Assembly: GCA_963693305.1 (NCBI GenBank)
Contig: OY855905.1
Span: 4,805,201 to 4,869,200 of the forward strand
Direction of reading: 5' to 3'
Source: Meandrina meandrites
Lineage: Eukaryota > Cnidaria > Anthozoa > Scleractinia > Meandrinidae
DNA: 64,000 nucleotides
In this document: positions 52,101 through 61,521 of the stretch, in pieces
How positions within the stretch are numbered: position 1 is the first letter of the stretch
Layout: every line of letters starts with the position of its first letter
Made by a program: the position numbers and the translations under genes
The notes under the pieces: generated by a model
The model's database searches: none
What the model saw: the letters and a program-made list of their open reading frames with translations, nothing else
Told to the model about the DNA's origin: nothing

Positions 52101-55100
52101 CTCCTCAGTCGGCCACCAACACGCAGGATACCGTTCACGTCTAAGTACGGATCTAGGCGATAAAGACTGCTACATTTCTTCAGGTTGAAATTTCTTTGCT
52201 TGGCTTTCTGTCTATCAGAGAATTCGCCATGCACTTGCAGCAGGGAGAGCGCTTCGATTTCATCTTTGAAATGTTCAAGCTGAAGGCAGCGAATTATTTC
52301 CATCTCAGCTTGACCAATCTCTTCTATGTCTACAGGTTGGTAGCTTGTGCCCTTCTTCTTCACTGCTGTACTAGTTTGAGCCACTGCAGTTTTCTGGAAT
52401 CTTTTCTCTCTTAGAAGACGTTTAAACCGCAAGCACACTGCTACTGCTTTTCTCACTCTAGACCAGTCGGAAAATCGATCCAACCTGGCAGTTTCAAAGT
52501 AATTAGGATAGCTCTCGTCGCTCTGTGTTACGAGGGTAGACGCCTTGACTTCTGGATCGTTTGGATCTAAGGGTTCTGGAGTGTTCTCTTCTTGGACTCG
52601 ATAAGGACCACAGTTCCACAGGAAGCTGGGGCCTCTAAGCCATTGTGAATCATCACTCAAGAGCTGTTTGGTCGTAAGACCTCGGGATGCAGCATCTGCA
52701 GGGTTTGAGTGTGTGTTGATGTACTGCCATTGTTGAGGTTTGGTATGCTCATGGATCTGTTGTATGCGGTTGGCTACAAAAATGTGAAAGCGTCTGGTCA
52801 CATTGCTTATGTAGCCCATCACTACCTTGCTGTCTGTCCAAAAGAACTCAGTAACGTTTTCGTAATCGAGCTCTGGTACAAGCCATTGACTCACTCTGAC
52901 TGATACGACGGCTGCCGTCAACTCTAGGCGTGGGATGGTCACTGGTTTCAGAGGAGCAACGCGGGCTTTTCCCATAACTAAGGAACAATAGGCTTGATTG
53001 CTTTCATTCAACAAGCGCAGGTAGCTGCACTGACCGTAGCCTGTTTGACTTGCATCAGAGAAGTGATGCAGTTCGACCGCCTTAATGTCTCCAAAATCTT
53101 CAGGTTTGTAGCATCTTGGTATCTTGAGACCTTCAAGGAGTCGTAACTCATTTCGCCATCGTTCCCATCTTGACCTTAGCTCATCACTGATCGGGTCATC
53201 CCAGTCAGCATTTTCACGACAAAGGTCTTGTAATATCTGCTTGCCAGTAAGGATTAGGGGTGCTACAAGCCCAAGGGGGTCGTAGACCGAACAAACTGTG
53301 GATAAGATGCCTCTTCTTGTAAGTGGGCGGTCTTGAATGACTATACGGAATTGTAAACTGTCAGTCTCTGCGCACCACATAACGCCGAGAGTTCGCTCTA
53401 TTGGCAAAGGGTCTCTCGTCAGATCTAGTTCCTGTAATCCCTTGGCACGATCTTCGGGGGGAACAGCTTGAATAACTTCTTTCTTGTTGCTGCTAAACTT
53501 GTGCAGTCTCAGGCCTGCCCTTGCACACATGGCTTGACAATTCTGAATAAGGTTGGTGGCAGTGTCAACACATTTTACAGACTTCAGTCCATCGTCGACG
53601 TAAAAATCCTTTCGCATGAAGTCTGCGGCTTCTGAACCAAACTCTTTCTCGCCATCGTCTGCGGCCTTTTTGAAAGCAAAATTTGCACATCCAGGTGAAG
53701 AAGTAGCACCAAACAGGTGTACTTTCATGCGATATTCTTCCGCTTCATTCTTAAAATCTCCATGCTTCCACCAAAAGAATCTGAGGAGATCTCGGTCTGT
53801 CTCGTCTACAAAGAACTGGTGAAACATTCCTTGTACATCACATGTCAAAGCCACAGCCTCCTGGCGGAATCGGCAGAGTACGCCCACTAAATTGTTTGTC
53901 AAATCGGGCCCTTGGAGCAAGTTCTTGTTCAGGGATGTGCCTTTGTATTTTGCACTACAATCAAAGACCACTCTTATTTGGCTGGGTTTCTTCGGATGGT
54001 AGACTCCGTGGTGTGGGACATAGTTAATCTTGCCATCTCCAATGTTGATACCGGTTTCGGCTTGAGAGGGAACCTTTTCTGCGCACTTTTCAATCATCTC
54101 TTCCATGAATTTAACATAGTCTCTGTGGTACTTCGGATCCTTTTGAAATCGTGCCTTCAACTGAGACAGCCTTCTCAATGCTTGCGATCGATTGTTCGGC
54201 AACTTAACATCTAGAGAGCGCAATGGCAACGGCATCTCGTAATGCCCATCCTCCCTTTGGTGGATCCCTTTATTTAAAATTTCCAGGAATGTGCGATCTT
54301 CAACTGACAAGGTTGATGAACCTTTGAGTTCTGTTCTTTCGTGGAAGTCTCTTTCGAACATCTCATTGATCTGAGCTGGATTTACAATTTCCTTTGCTCG
54401 GGACTCCATCGCAAACGTGGCATCTTCATTGATTACAATCTTGTTGGCCCAACTTTCTGAAAGTTGTTCTAAGTCTTCATCTGGATTTGACTTGCACACT
54501 CTTCCAACAATACCCCAACCAAGATCTGTTTTTATGCCGTACGGGTCGTGATCTCCTCCAGGAATAACTTCTCGCGGTTTGATTGCCTTTGGGCAGTTCG
54601 TTCCAATCAATATTCCAACCTGTACATCTTCTCTATATGGCATAAGTTCTTCAGCAATACACTTTAGGTGGTCCCACTGCATGGCAACTTCTGGCTTTGG
54701 AATTTGATGGGGTTTGTAAGGAATGCTGTCTCTTGTGTAGACCTTTGGCAAGGGGATGTGAACCTGGCGTTTTAAGTCTGTAACACTAAGACCTTGAACT
54801 TTCTTGCATTCAATTACTTCATCTTCTTGATGCATTGTTGACAGACGAAGGTGACTTGCTACGCCGTCGACCTCTAAGGCTTGTTTCAACTTCTCAGTGA
54901 TAAAGGTAGCATTGGATTGAGAATCGATAAGAGCATAAGTCAGGACATCATTTTGAGGCCTTTCGCCGCTGGAAACCCATACTGGGATGATTAAACTTTG
55001 ATCCTGACCAGACTGTTGCCCTTTGATGGAGCAAATGTTAGTGCAGTTCGCTGTTGCATCACTTTCACTGCATTGCAAGTTCTCTGTATCAACCGCATTT

Positions 55101-58100
55101 GTAAATTTCACTGCTGCTTCAGGTGTAGCTTTATCTGATCTATCTGTACCTTCAGGTGCTCTCCTGTTGTCATGCAGGCAGGTTGGATGCTTCTGCTTAC
55201 ATCTTACGCAACTAAGTAGTTTTTCACACTTGTTCTCCTTTGCCATATGACCATGAACTAGGCAGCGAAGGCAAAGTCCCTTTCTAATGATGAACTGGGT
55301 TCTTTCATTGATGGGTTTCTTGACAAACTCTTGGCACATTTCTAACTCGTGGGATGCATTTCCACACCAATAACACGCTTTCTTCTTTCCGTTCATGGAA
55401 TCAGAAGGGCCTTTAACTTGCGTAGCCAGGGAATTTACATCTCTGCTTTTACGATTTTCAGTTCTTCTTTGAAAATTTCTCCTCTTCTCTTCTTTCACTG
55501 AAAAGTTTGAGTCCAAGTTCGTAAGGACAGGCAGGCATTGTACCTCGGCAATCTCAGTAACAAATTTAACGAACGCCGAGAACGGGGGAAACTTGTTTTC
55601 TCCATACTTTGTCTGGTAGTCTCGTACCTTAACTCCCCATTTAGGATGTACCCAGTTTGGCAAGATCTTCAATAACTGCTTGTTGCCGTGTTGCTTGTTG
55701 AGGGTTTCAAGATCTTCTACTGATTGCATAGCCAGCTCACATGTTTTCAGGAAGTCTGCAAATTCTCTCAGTGAAATCCCATCTCTTGGAGGAATCTTTG
55801 GCCAATTTTCCAGTTTTCTTCGGAATGCTTCTGCGACTACAGAGGGGTGACCAAATCGCTTTTCAAGAGATTTCTTTGCTTCAGTGTAGGCGTCATCTGT
55901 TTTAAGAAACTGGTATCCTTCAACAATCTTCTTAGGTGGGCCTGATAGATACTGTAGCAGGTACAGGATCTTTTCATTGGAGCTCATTGACCTTTTTTCG
56001 ATAACAGTTTCGAAAGAAACTTTCCATGTAGGCCAATCTAAGGGGTTACCACTGAAAATTGAGAGGTGAGGAGTTGGCAACCTCGCAGCTTCCATTCCCT
56101 TTGCTATTGCTTGGGCAATCCCATGTTGCTGTGATTCCATGGTGGGAGGACAATGAGGGATTGTCGGCGGTGTGCTGTAAGGAGTGGCTGAACTGTTGAC
56201 ATGCAGATGGGGTGGTGTGACTAATTGTTTACCGGCTGAATTGCCCTGATCCTTGCCTGGAGCCTGGGGAATTTGGTCTGTGTTAGATAACTCTGTGTCC
56301 CTTTCTTTCTGAGATGAAAGGGTGCGACGATGGGCTCTGTTACCTTGGACGAACGAGTCTGGTAAGGGTATTAAGCTGTCTACAGATCTCAGGTCTGGCA
56401 GTGAAGATATATAATCACGTACACGCTCTTCCTTCTCATCATCCTTCAGCTGAAACTCTTTTAGGTCATCTAAATTTGGATTTTCTTCCTTTCCTTCATC
56501 TTCTAGCCTTGTAACGGCATCGACTTCAGCCTTGGCAGTCTCATAGCTCTTCATTTTTTGGATCTCTTCCATCTCGTGCCTCTTTCTTTCCATTTCCAAC
56601 CTTTTTTCTGATTCTATTCGTGCAAATTTCATTTCAACTTCTCTTTTGGCTAGTTCAGTTAGGGCCTTCATTTTAAGAAGGGAAACTTGGGACGAGGCTG
56701 ATCCCTTTGAGACACGAGTCGAGGCTGTCTTCTTCGAGTAGGATGACCTTTTACTAGTACGGGAGCACAATTCTTCCTTTTCCAGCTGGAAGATTTTCTC
56801 GCCAATTCTCATTCTCAGTTCAACTACTTGCTTATTCAAACACGCTGATAGCTCCACTACACGATGAATTTCATCTCCAGTCAACAATGATACATATTCT
56901 GATTGAGCTCCATCCAAATCTTGCCTGAATTGTTCTATGTCTGATCTCTCCTTTCGGAGAATATGGGGGTCTGAAATGTCAATCCAATCCATATCAAGTT
57001 TGTGCAGTTTGTCCTTCATTCTTCTTAAAGCTCTTTGAAACTCCCTTTCTTTTATCAAGCACTGGTATTCCAGACCCTTCTTGGTCAAAGTGTGAGGTCG
57101 TTTACTCTTCTGACGGGCATTATCTTCATTTTGGTCTAACAAATCTGTTTCTTTGGGTTCTTCAAGCCCATCAGGGTCTTCAATGTGATCTGGTACATCT
57201 TCTTTGGCTTCTTCAAGCTCATCTTCACTATTTTTCGGCATAAACGATGCTGAATTTGTATTATCTTCAATTACTAAGCTGGGGCCAGGGGTATCCAACG
57301 ATTCCATCTGACCTAGCGATCCGAAACTCATCCAACAGTCCCTATCCGCGTCCTGATTTTCCAAATTCTACTCAAGAATTCTTCGAAGTTCAGTTCGTGC
57401 AAGCAAGTTTTACTGTAACTACCGACATAGGTTAAACGAACCAAAGTAGTTATAGCTGATCTGTCTGGAAGTCTTTACTGGTAACTAACAGGAACCGTAA
57501 AACTAAAATAAAATAAATAATAACAATACTAAACAACCGAAGCGAATACACGAGCGAGCGACATAACATACAACGAAATAAAGTCCGAAATACAAAATAT
57601 TACGAAACTAGCTAAACCTAAGATACAAGTGAAAGAACACAGCTAACCTTGTCCAGCTGGGACCGCGAAAGGGACGGAAAACACGCTAAACGAGCGATAA
57701 ATCCTTCGATAAACTTGAGTCAAAACTATAAGACCACGCTGGTTAAACAAACTGGTCACGTGACCGAAAATGGCGCGAATCTTGACCGCGCGCAGACTGG
57801 GCTGGCTACAGTCACACTTTGCAGAATTCAACATTCATAGTCAAGCCTTCAAAAGCCCCCCCCCACTTTAGGTGAAGGTCTGGATCCACCACTGGCTAAT
57901 GGATACAATAAAAAATTTATTGTACCTCCAAATAGAACAACATTGAAGCGTTCATTGTCTGGCATTCCCAACATTTCCCTGAATGTGTTGACTTGCTGCA
58001 TAATTGAATGGTATAACCAGTCCTGAAGAGAAAAAATAATTAATGATATTGAGCCATATACTGCGCGGTAAATTAATGATCAAGGGACTAATTATATTTA

Positions 58101-58295
58101 GTATCACCCAACTAGTGGACTAAATGCAAATCCTGCATTTTGATTGGCTACGCTACTAGAGGACTATTAGTTATAGTCATCAAGTAGTGAAATTCGTGAC
58201 GCGTTCTTTCGTTTTATTCCCAAATAAATCTTTCTTCAACTTGCATTTGCTAACTTTATTATTGCTTTTTCTGTCCGACTAATTGGGTGATACTA

Positions 58296-58329
<34 letters not shown>

Positions 58330-60783
58330 GTCAATAGCTGATTCGGCTTCGCCTCATGGGCTATTGACCCGTAGCCCTTTTGGGCGAAGGGTCTAATTGT
58401 TAAATAATTATATACAGCCTGTGTGTACGTGTACATGTGTGATACACTAGTCACTACACATTCTTTTAATTAATTATATTAAGTTATTTTCTAACTGCTT
58501 GTGGGTGTCAAAGTTCTTAAATATAAACTAAAAATAAATCAAAATTTCAAAATTGTTTATTACGTAAAAAATACCGAATAGCAGCACCACATTGAAGGTA
58601 CTCCTGCTTAACATGTACTTGATAATTGTGTGGTGAACACACCAGGGTTCATCCAGCAGAGATCCATTACGACTGGTCAATAGAAAAAGGCCTCACAAAT
58701 CATCATCTGGAGTTTGTCCCTTAATTTGTCAGGTCAGCAAGCTGACCTTGTTGGCTTTTGATCTGAAACCCCCCTTTAATTTAGAACACTGACCATACAT
58801 ATGCATGTACATAAACTGAATTATCACAATCTAGTTATAAACCAACACTTCAATTCAGGGTTCGAGCCCTGGCTGGGGTCATGGTGTTGTGTTTAGGAAA
58901 GACACTTTACTCTCATAGTGTCCCTCTCCACCCAGGTGTACATGTATAAATGGCAGGGTTCGTACAAAAAATCGCAACCGTTTTTCCAGGACTTTTCAAG
59001 GACTTTTCAAGGACCAAATTGAATTTTCAAGGACTACCTACCATGAATGTAATTTCACAGATAGTATATAAAATGCACATTCCCAGTCCAATTAAGCTAA
59101 CAGGTTTCTAAGGCTTCAAGAGTTTTCTCCATCTCCATCTTTACATTTATTAGTTCACTTGCCTTTTCTCTTTATTAGCTGCTTTTACATCCGTATTTTA
59201 CAGTGTTTGAAGTTGCTTTACACAGGAAAAGAATACCAAAGTCTATGCAAAGCAATTTGCTTTTGATCCCACTACATTTAACGTGGAAGAAAATTCAAGG
59301 ACTTTTCAAGGACTTACACAGAAATTCAAGGACTTTTCAAGGAAAAATGGCATTCAAGGACTTTTCAAGGACTCACCCTGAAATTCAAGGACTTTTCAAG
59401 ACTGTGCGAACCCTGAATGGGTACTGGTGAAAAAATGTTAGGGGATATCCCTCCGATGGACTAGCATCCCATCCAGGGGGAGGGGGGAGGGGGTAGAAAT
59501 ACTCCTAGTCACTAAATGTGACAGAAACTGGGAAAAGCTCCAGTGGTAATTAAGGCCCACTTGGTTCAACGCAGACCTTTGACTATTTTTAGTGCAGATA
59601 AAGCTGTATGATGCAATCGTCATACACAACATTCCAAATATTGTCATTTTTGCTATTTTGATGGGAAAAAATATTACTATTAGAACTGTGAATTACTTTG
59701 AAGTCTAATCCAAGGGAAACAAAAATTGGTTCAACAAAGTAAAATATTGCTGCAGTGTTTGATTGTGGATTGAAGAAAGAAAAAACAAAAGAAACCACTG
59801 ACATCTATTTTCTAAATCTCAATATATGTACATAAGTTATGTCAATAATATTATCTTTCTACCAACCAGGCAGATTAATATCAGTTCACTAATTGTAGTA
59901 TTTGTATCTTACTCAAAGAGAAAGGATTCCTTACACCAGATCTTGTATAAATTATCATTAATTTGTTTATTTTACGCAAACAGGAAAAACACTGTGTTTG
60001 TTTTAAAATGCAGCTGATACTTTGAATTTGACAGTGGGAAGTAAAATCAGAAAACGAAAAGAAATTAACAATCTTGATCTTGAACACCATTTTTTTAATT
60101 AAAACACAAGACAAACAATTTAATTTCTCTCCCATATGTTGTGAATTTGCATGACTTCTGTACACTTAAAGGGCTTTCCCATATAGACGAATTAACATGT
60201 TAACAGTGCGTGGTCTTAATTAATTCTTCAATAATAAGCTAGATTCAAGCACTCTTTCAGAGTTAAATTCAAAGAATTAATGATCGCTTTGCAAATAACG
60301 TTTAGCCATATGGAGAATCTTTTTTTAAGAACGTTATTTTAAAATTTATGTTTATTGGCAAGTTTCTGCATATTATATCTGCTGACAATATCGTACACTG
60401 TTTATACGCGAGTCTCTCAAATTAAGATTTCGTGCATAAAACAACTTCCTCGTGAAAATGCGATCTCGTCAAGAATATGTGTGGGACACACAGTTGTGTA
60501 GCAGCTTTGGACACATGCAGTTTGGTCTTACCTTCTTGTTGTTCGCGTAAAATTCCAGTAGAGATGGAAACAGCGGCAGAATTACCGTGAAAGCCAGCAA
60601 GTCGACAAGTAGGGAAAAGAAAACAACCCAAACAGCCCGATCGGACGGCAAGGCTTTAGTTTTGCCATCATCTTCTGCATGCTTCCCCCTTGCTGTTTTC
60701 TCTTCATGGGAATCGGCGGTCGGTTTTGAAACTGCCCTGTGCTTCAACTCGAAGTTGTCCATAGCGTGTGTTGCGTGTGTCAA
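43135..60783 (-). CDS. MFSD10: MFSD10-like major facilitator superfamily transporter, 13 exons
   Basis: Exons on the - strand: 60783-60532, 58022-57926, 49964-49861, 48683-48525, 48134-47943, 47348-47249, 46544-46433, 46195-46140, 45933-45881, 45305-45215, 44875-44828, 44254-44165 and 43226-43135 (stop). Lengths sum to 1446 bases (481 residues) and all phases agree. Landmarks: VDLLAFTVILPLFPSLLEFY (TM1), GAVSDVFGRRLP (MFS motif A), GLCKGNVTISTAIITDVTS, GIAYSFGFIIGP and GGYVRRQAPGTEKKTALK. These match MFSD10, the tetracycline-transporter-like organic-anion carrier of animals. Exon 8 ends in a GC donor (AAG|GCGAGT), supported by the reading frame. An ATG at 60762 is an alternative start. Intron 2 contains a full BEL/Pao retrotransposon. 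Divergent from the INPP5A gene. Confidence 0.9.
43394..43681. mobile_element. MITE with AGAGCGATTTT ends
   Basis: Left AGAGCGATTTTTGATTGAGT, right ACTCAAGTGAAAATCGCTCT. 288 bp. It lies in intron 12 of the MFSD10 gene. The sequence style recalls common coral/anemone MITEs, from memory. Confidence 0.7.
45386..45583. mobile_element. Short inverted-repeat element with palindromic CTAGTAC core
   Basis: Ends AGGTTTCGCTCCCAACCGA (45386-45404) and its exact complement (45565-45583). The core has CTCCCTAGTACTCAGTACTAGGGAG and further ACTAGTACTAC palindromes. In intron 9 of MFSD10. Confidence 0.75.
47590..47860 (-). mobile_element. tRNA-derived SINE
   Basis: Read on the - strand, a Pol III promoter is visible: an A-box-like TGGTTAGTGCATGCA and a B-box-like GTTCAATCCC. 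A body follows with GACACTTTACTCTAAC, CTCCACCCAGGTGT and GATGGACTAGCATCCCATC. In intron 5 of MFSD10. A related copy lies at about 58855-59580 on the + strand. Confidence 0.75.
48812..49132. mobile_element. MITE with AATTCCAGTTATAAGCCC ends
   Basis: Left GTAAAATTCCAGTTATAAGC, right GGGCTTATAACTGGAATTTTA. The interior repeats CCGGTTATAAGCCC and CCGGATATAAGCCC. In intron 3 of MFSD10. Confidence 0.75.
50204..50208. repeat. CTTTG target-site duplication, left
   Basis: CTTTG here and at 57817-57821 flank the two LTRs. Confidence 0.85.
50209..50611 (-). repeat. 3' LTR of the BEL/Pao element
   Basis: 403 bp, TGTAACTACCGACATAGG at one end and CTGGCTACAGTCACA at the other. Same sequence as 57414-57816. 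Confidence 0.93.
50816..57364 (-). CDS. BEL/Pao gag-pol polyprotein
   Basis: 2182 residues in one frame. The gag part has coiled coils and a DUF1759-type region (about 430-600), then zinc knuckles: CYWCGNASHELEMC (about 663), CLRCLVHGHM and CVRCKQKH. An A17-type aspartic protease follows (ALIDSQSNATF, about 815). The reverse transcriptase has FYVDDGLKS (about 1254), and the RNase H has HHFSDASQTGYG (about 1432). The integrase has an HHCC zinc site (HEAIKHQ ... CIKCRKLRG, about 1783-1825), then D in AVDYFGPF (about 1850), D in RSDRGSNFVG (about 1911) and E in GGSWERQIR (about 1968). A DUF5641 tail ends the protein. No stop or frameshift, so it appears complete. Confidence 0.95.
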   Translation of the reverse strand: MENQDADRDCWMSFGSLGQMESLDTPGPSLVIEDNTNSASFMPKNSEDELEEAKEDVPDHIEDPDGLEEPKETDLLDQNEDNARQKSKRPHTLTKKGLEYQCLIKEREFQRALRRMKDKLHKLDMDWIDISDPHILRKERSDIEQFRQDLDGAQSEYVSLLTGDEIHRVVELSACLNKQVVELRMRIGEKIFQLEKEELCSRTSKRSSYSKKTASTRVSKGSASSQVSLLKMKALTELAKREVEMKFARIESEKRLEMERKRHEMEEIQKMKSYETAKAEVDAVTRLEDEGKEENPNLDDLKEFQLKDDEKEERVRDYISSLPDLRSVDSLIPLPDSFVQGNRAHRRTLSSQKERDTELSNTDQIPQAPGKDQGNSAGKQLVTPPHLHVNSSATPYSTPPTIPHCPPTMESQQHGIAQAIAKGMEAARLPTPHLSIFSGNPLDWPTWKVSFETVIEKRSMSSNEKILYLLQYLSGPPKKIVEGYQFLKTDDAYTEAKKSLEKRFGHPSVVAEAFRRKLENWPKIPPRDGISLREFADFLKTCELAMQSVEDLETLNKQHGNKQLLKILPNWVHPKWGVKVRDYQTKYGENKFPPFSAFVKFVTEIAEVQCLPVLTNLDSNFSVKEEKRRNFQRRTENRKSRDVNSLATQVKGPSDSMNGKKKACYWCGNASHELEMCQEFVKKPINERTQFIIRKGLCLRCLVHGHMAKENKCEKLLSCVRCKQKHPTCLHDNRRAPEGTDRSDKATPEAAVKFTNAVDTENLQCSESDATANCTNICSIKGQQSGQDQSLIIPVWVSSGERPQNDVLTYALIDSQSNATFITEKLKQALEVDGVASHLRLSTMHQEDEVIECKKVQGLSVTDLKRQVHIPLPKVYTRDSIPYKPHQIPKPEVAMQWDHLKCIAEELMPYREDVQVGILIGTNCPKAIKPREVIPGGDHDPYGIKTDLGWGIVGRVCKSNPDEDLEQLSESWANKIVINEDATFAMESRAKEIVNPAQINEMFERDFHERTELKGSSTLSVEDRTFLEILNKGIHQREDGHYEMPLPLRSLDVKLPNNRSQALRRLSQLKARFQKDPKYHRDYVKFMEEMIEKCAEKVPSQAETGINIGDGKINYVPHHGVYHPKKPSQIRVVFDCSAKYKGTSLNKNLLQGPDLTNNLVGVLCRFRQEAVALTCDVQGMFHQFFVDETDRDLLRFFWWKHGDFKNEAEEYRMKVHLFGATSSPGCANFAFKKAADDGEKEFGSEAADFMRKDFYVDDGLKSVKCVDTATNLIQNCQAMCARAGLRLHKFSSNKKEVIQAVPPEDRAKGLQELDLTRDPLPIERTLGVMWCAETDSLQFRIVIQDRPLTRRGILSTVCSVYDPLGLVAPLILTGKQILQDLCRENADWDDPISDELRSRWERWRNELRLLEGLKIPRCYKPEDFGDIKAVELHHFSDASQTGYGQCSYLRLLNESNQAYCSLVMGKARVAPLKPVTIPRLELTAAVVSVRVSQWLVPELDYENVTEFFWTDSKVVMGYISNVTRRFHIFVANRIQQIHEHTKPQQWQYINTHSNPADAASRGLTTKQLLSDDSQWLRGPSFLWNCGPYRVQEENTPEPLDPNDPEVKASTLVTQSDESYPNYFETARLDRFSDWSRVRKAVAVCLRFKRLLREKRFQKTAVAQTSTAVKKKGTSYQPVDIEEIGQAEMEIIRCLQLEHFKDEIEALSLLQVHGEFSDRQKAKQRNFNLKKCSSLYRLDPYLDVNGILRVGGRLRRANMPEASKHPIILPRRSHVTTLILQYCHEAIKHQGSGLTHNEVRQRGYWIIGGTSAVSSFISKCIKCRKLRGPLVQQKLADLPEDRVDPAPPFAYCAVDYFGPFLIKDGRKEVKRYGVVFTCMASRAIHLESANTLDTDSFINAVRRFQAERGPIRQLRSDRGSNFVGAQRELQEALNEMDENKVRSTLIEENCEWFSFKMNPPSASHMGGSWERQIRTVRSVLAALLAESGRQLDDESFRTLLKEIQAVVNSRPLALNDMSSVDSPEPLTPNHLLTMKSKVLMSPPGIFQREDIYLRRRWRRVQYLTNAFWERWRKEFLSTLQLRKKWITPKRNMAVNDVVLMKDENAPRNAWRLARVKEVFPSKDGLVRKVKLAMAARSLDKNGKRIEAVQFLDRPVHKLVLIQEGDREFPDEEPEEPQVKTSTD
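57414..57816 (-). repeat. 5' LTR of the BEL/Pao element
   Basis: 403 bp, no difference from the 3' LTR found by eye. Only about 50 bases separate it from the gag-pol ATG at 57364. Confidence 0.93.
57817..57821. repeat. CTTTG target-site duplication, right
   Basis: Matches 50204-50208. Confidence 0.85.
58855..59580 (+). mobile_element. tRNA-derived SINE interrupted by a MITE
   Basis: B-box-like GGTTCGAGCCCTGG, then GACACTTTACTCTCATAG and CTCCACCCAGGTGTACAT, then (after the insertion) GATGGACTAGCATCCCATCC. Same family as 47590-47860, here on the + strand. Broken at 58954-59415 by another element. In intron 1 of MFSD10. Confidence 0.65.
58954..59415. mobile_element. MITE with CAGGGTTCG ends and TTCAAGGACTTTTCAAGGAC repeats
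   Basis: Starts CAGGGTTCGTAC and ends GTGCGAACCCTG. The interior has about eight TTCAAGGACTTTTCAAGGAC units at irregular spacing. Flanked by AATGG on both sides. Sits inside a SINE. hAT-like in end style (CAGGG...CCCTG). Confidence 0.7.
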
Positions 60784-61521
60784 GGAAGAAACCTCACAGG
60801 GCCTCTTAGTAGTTCGTTAGCATCATAAAGCATATAATTGCCCTCCGGTGTATTTAAAGTTAGGATATTGTTCTGTTACATCATCCCGTTTGACGTCAAG
60901 ATATTGGCTCAATGAAATAGCAAGCCCAACTTTCCGCTGCAAATGCGCAATTTCGTATTCACCATAAATTATAAATTCGTCGTTAAGCAATATCGAGTGT
61001 TCAGTACGTCTTTAGAAAATCAACAGCAGCTTTTTCACATTGACAAATTATATTCTGCGACCAGCGTGGCAAAATAACTTCCTCGATTGTGTCAAGTCAA
61101 AGAGCAAAATTGCAAATCCAATCAGGCGTTCCATGCCCGATTGATGTGCCGATTTGACCCGACAATTTCCGAACATTGTACGAGTGCTTCATAGCAGCAA
61201 TATTTGCTCCTTTTATACTTTCGTTTCCTGCCTGAATGCTTACATTTATCTGCTTAATCCTTTTCTTCTGACACAAGCAGATATGAAAAGAAAAATATGA
61301 AACGTTAGGGAAGTCTATAGGCAGTTTAACACTGACCAATTTATATGTATGTTGTCGGAAACACTCGGCCGCCCTCGTGGGAGGTACAATCCCACAAGCC
61401 CTGTTGGCGCGAAAAGGAAACGGAAGGATCGAAAAGCCTTTGAGCCACTGGCACTTTATAGTTCTTTGACTAGGCATATAAAATGCCAAAGATTACAAAA
61501 TATGTATATTGACAGATAAAT
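60784..61521. promoter_or_regulatory. Divergent promoter region between MFSD10 and INPP5A
   Basis: About 740 bp with no supported coding sequence; presumed bidirectional promoter. No TATA box is obvious near either start. A GACGTCA (CRE-like) word occurs near 60892. Confidence 0.5.

Larger units (their letters stand above)
50209..57816 (-). mobile_element. Full-length BEL/Pao LTR retrotransposon
   Basis: 7.6 kb, flanked by a CTTTG duplication, with 403-bp LTRs that look identical by eye and begin TG and end CA. It encodes one long gag-pol frame and is inserted in intron 2 of MFSD10, sense to that gene. A purine-rich TGGGGAG tract borders the 3' LTR (50609-50625 complement). No obvious primer-binding tRNA complement was recognised. 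Identical LTRs and an intact frame indicate a recent insertion. Confidence 0.93.

Noticed and set aside
61097..61489. 130-codon frame upstream of INPP5A
   Set aside because: No family motif, lies in the presumed divergent promoter and has no splice support.
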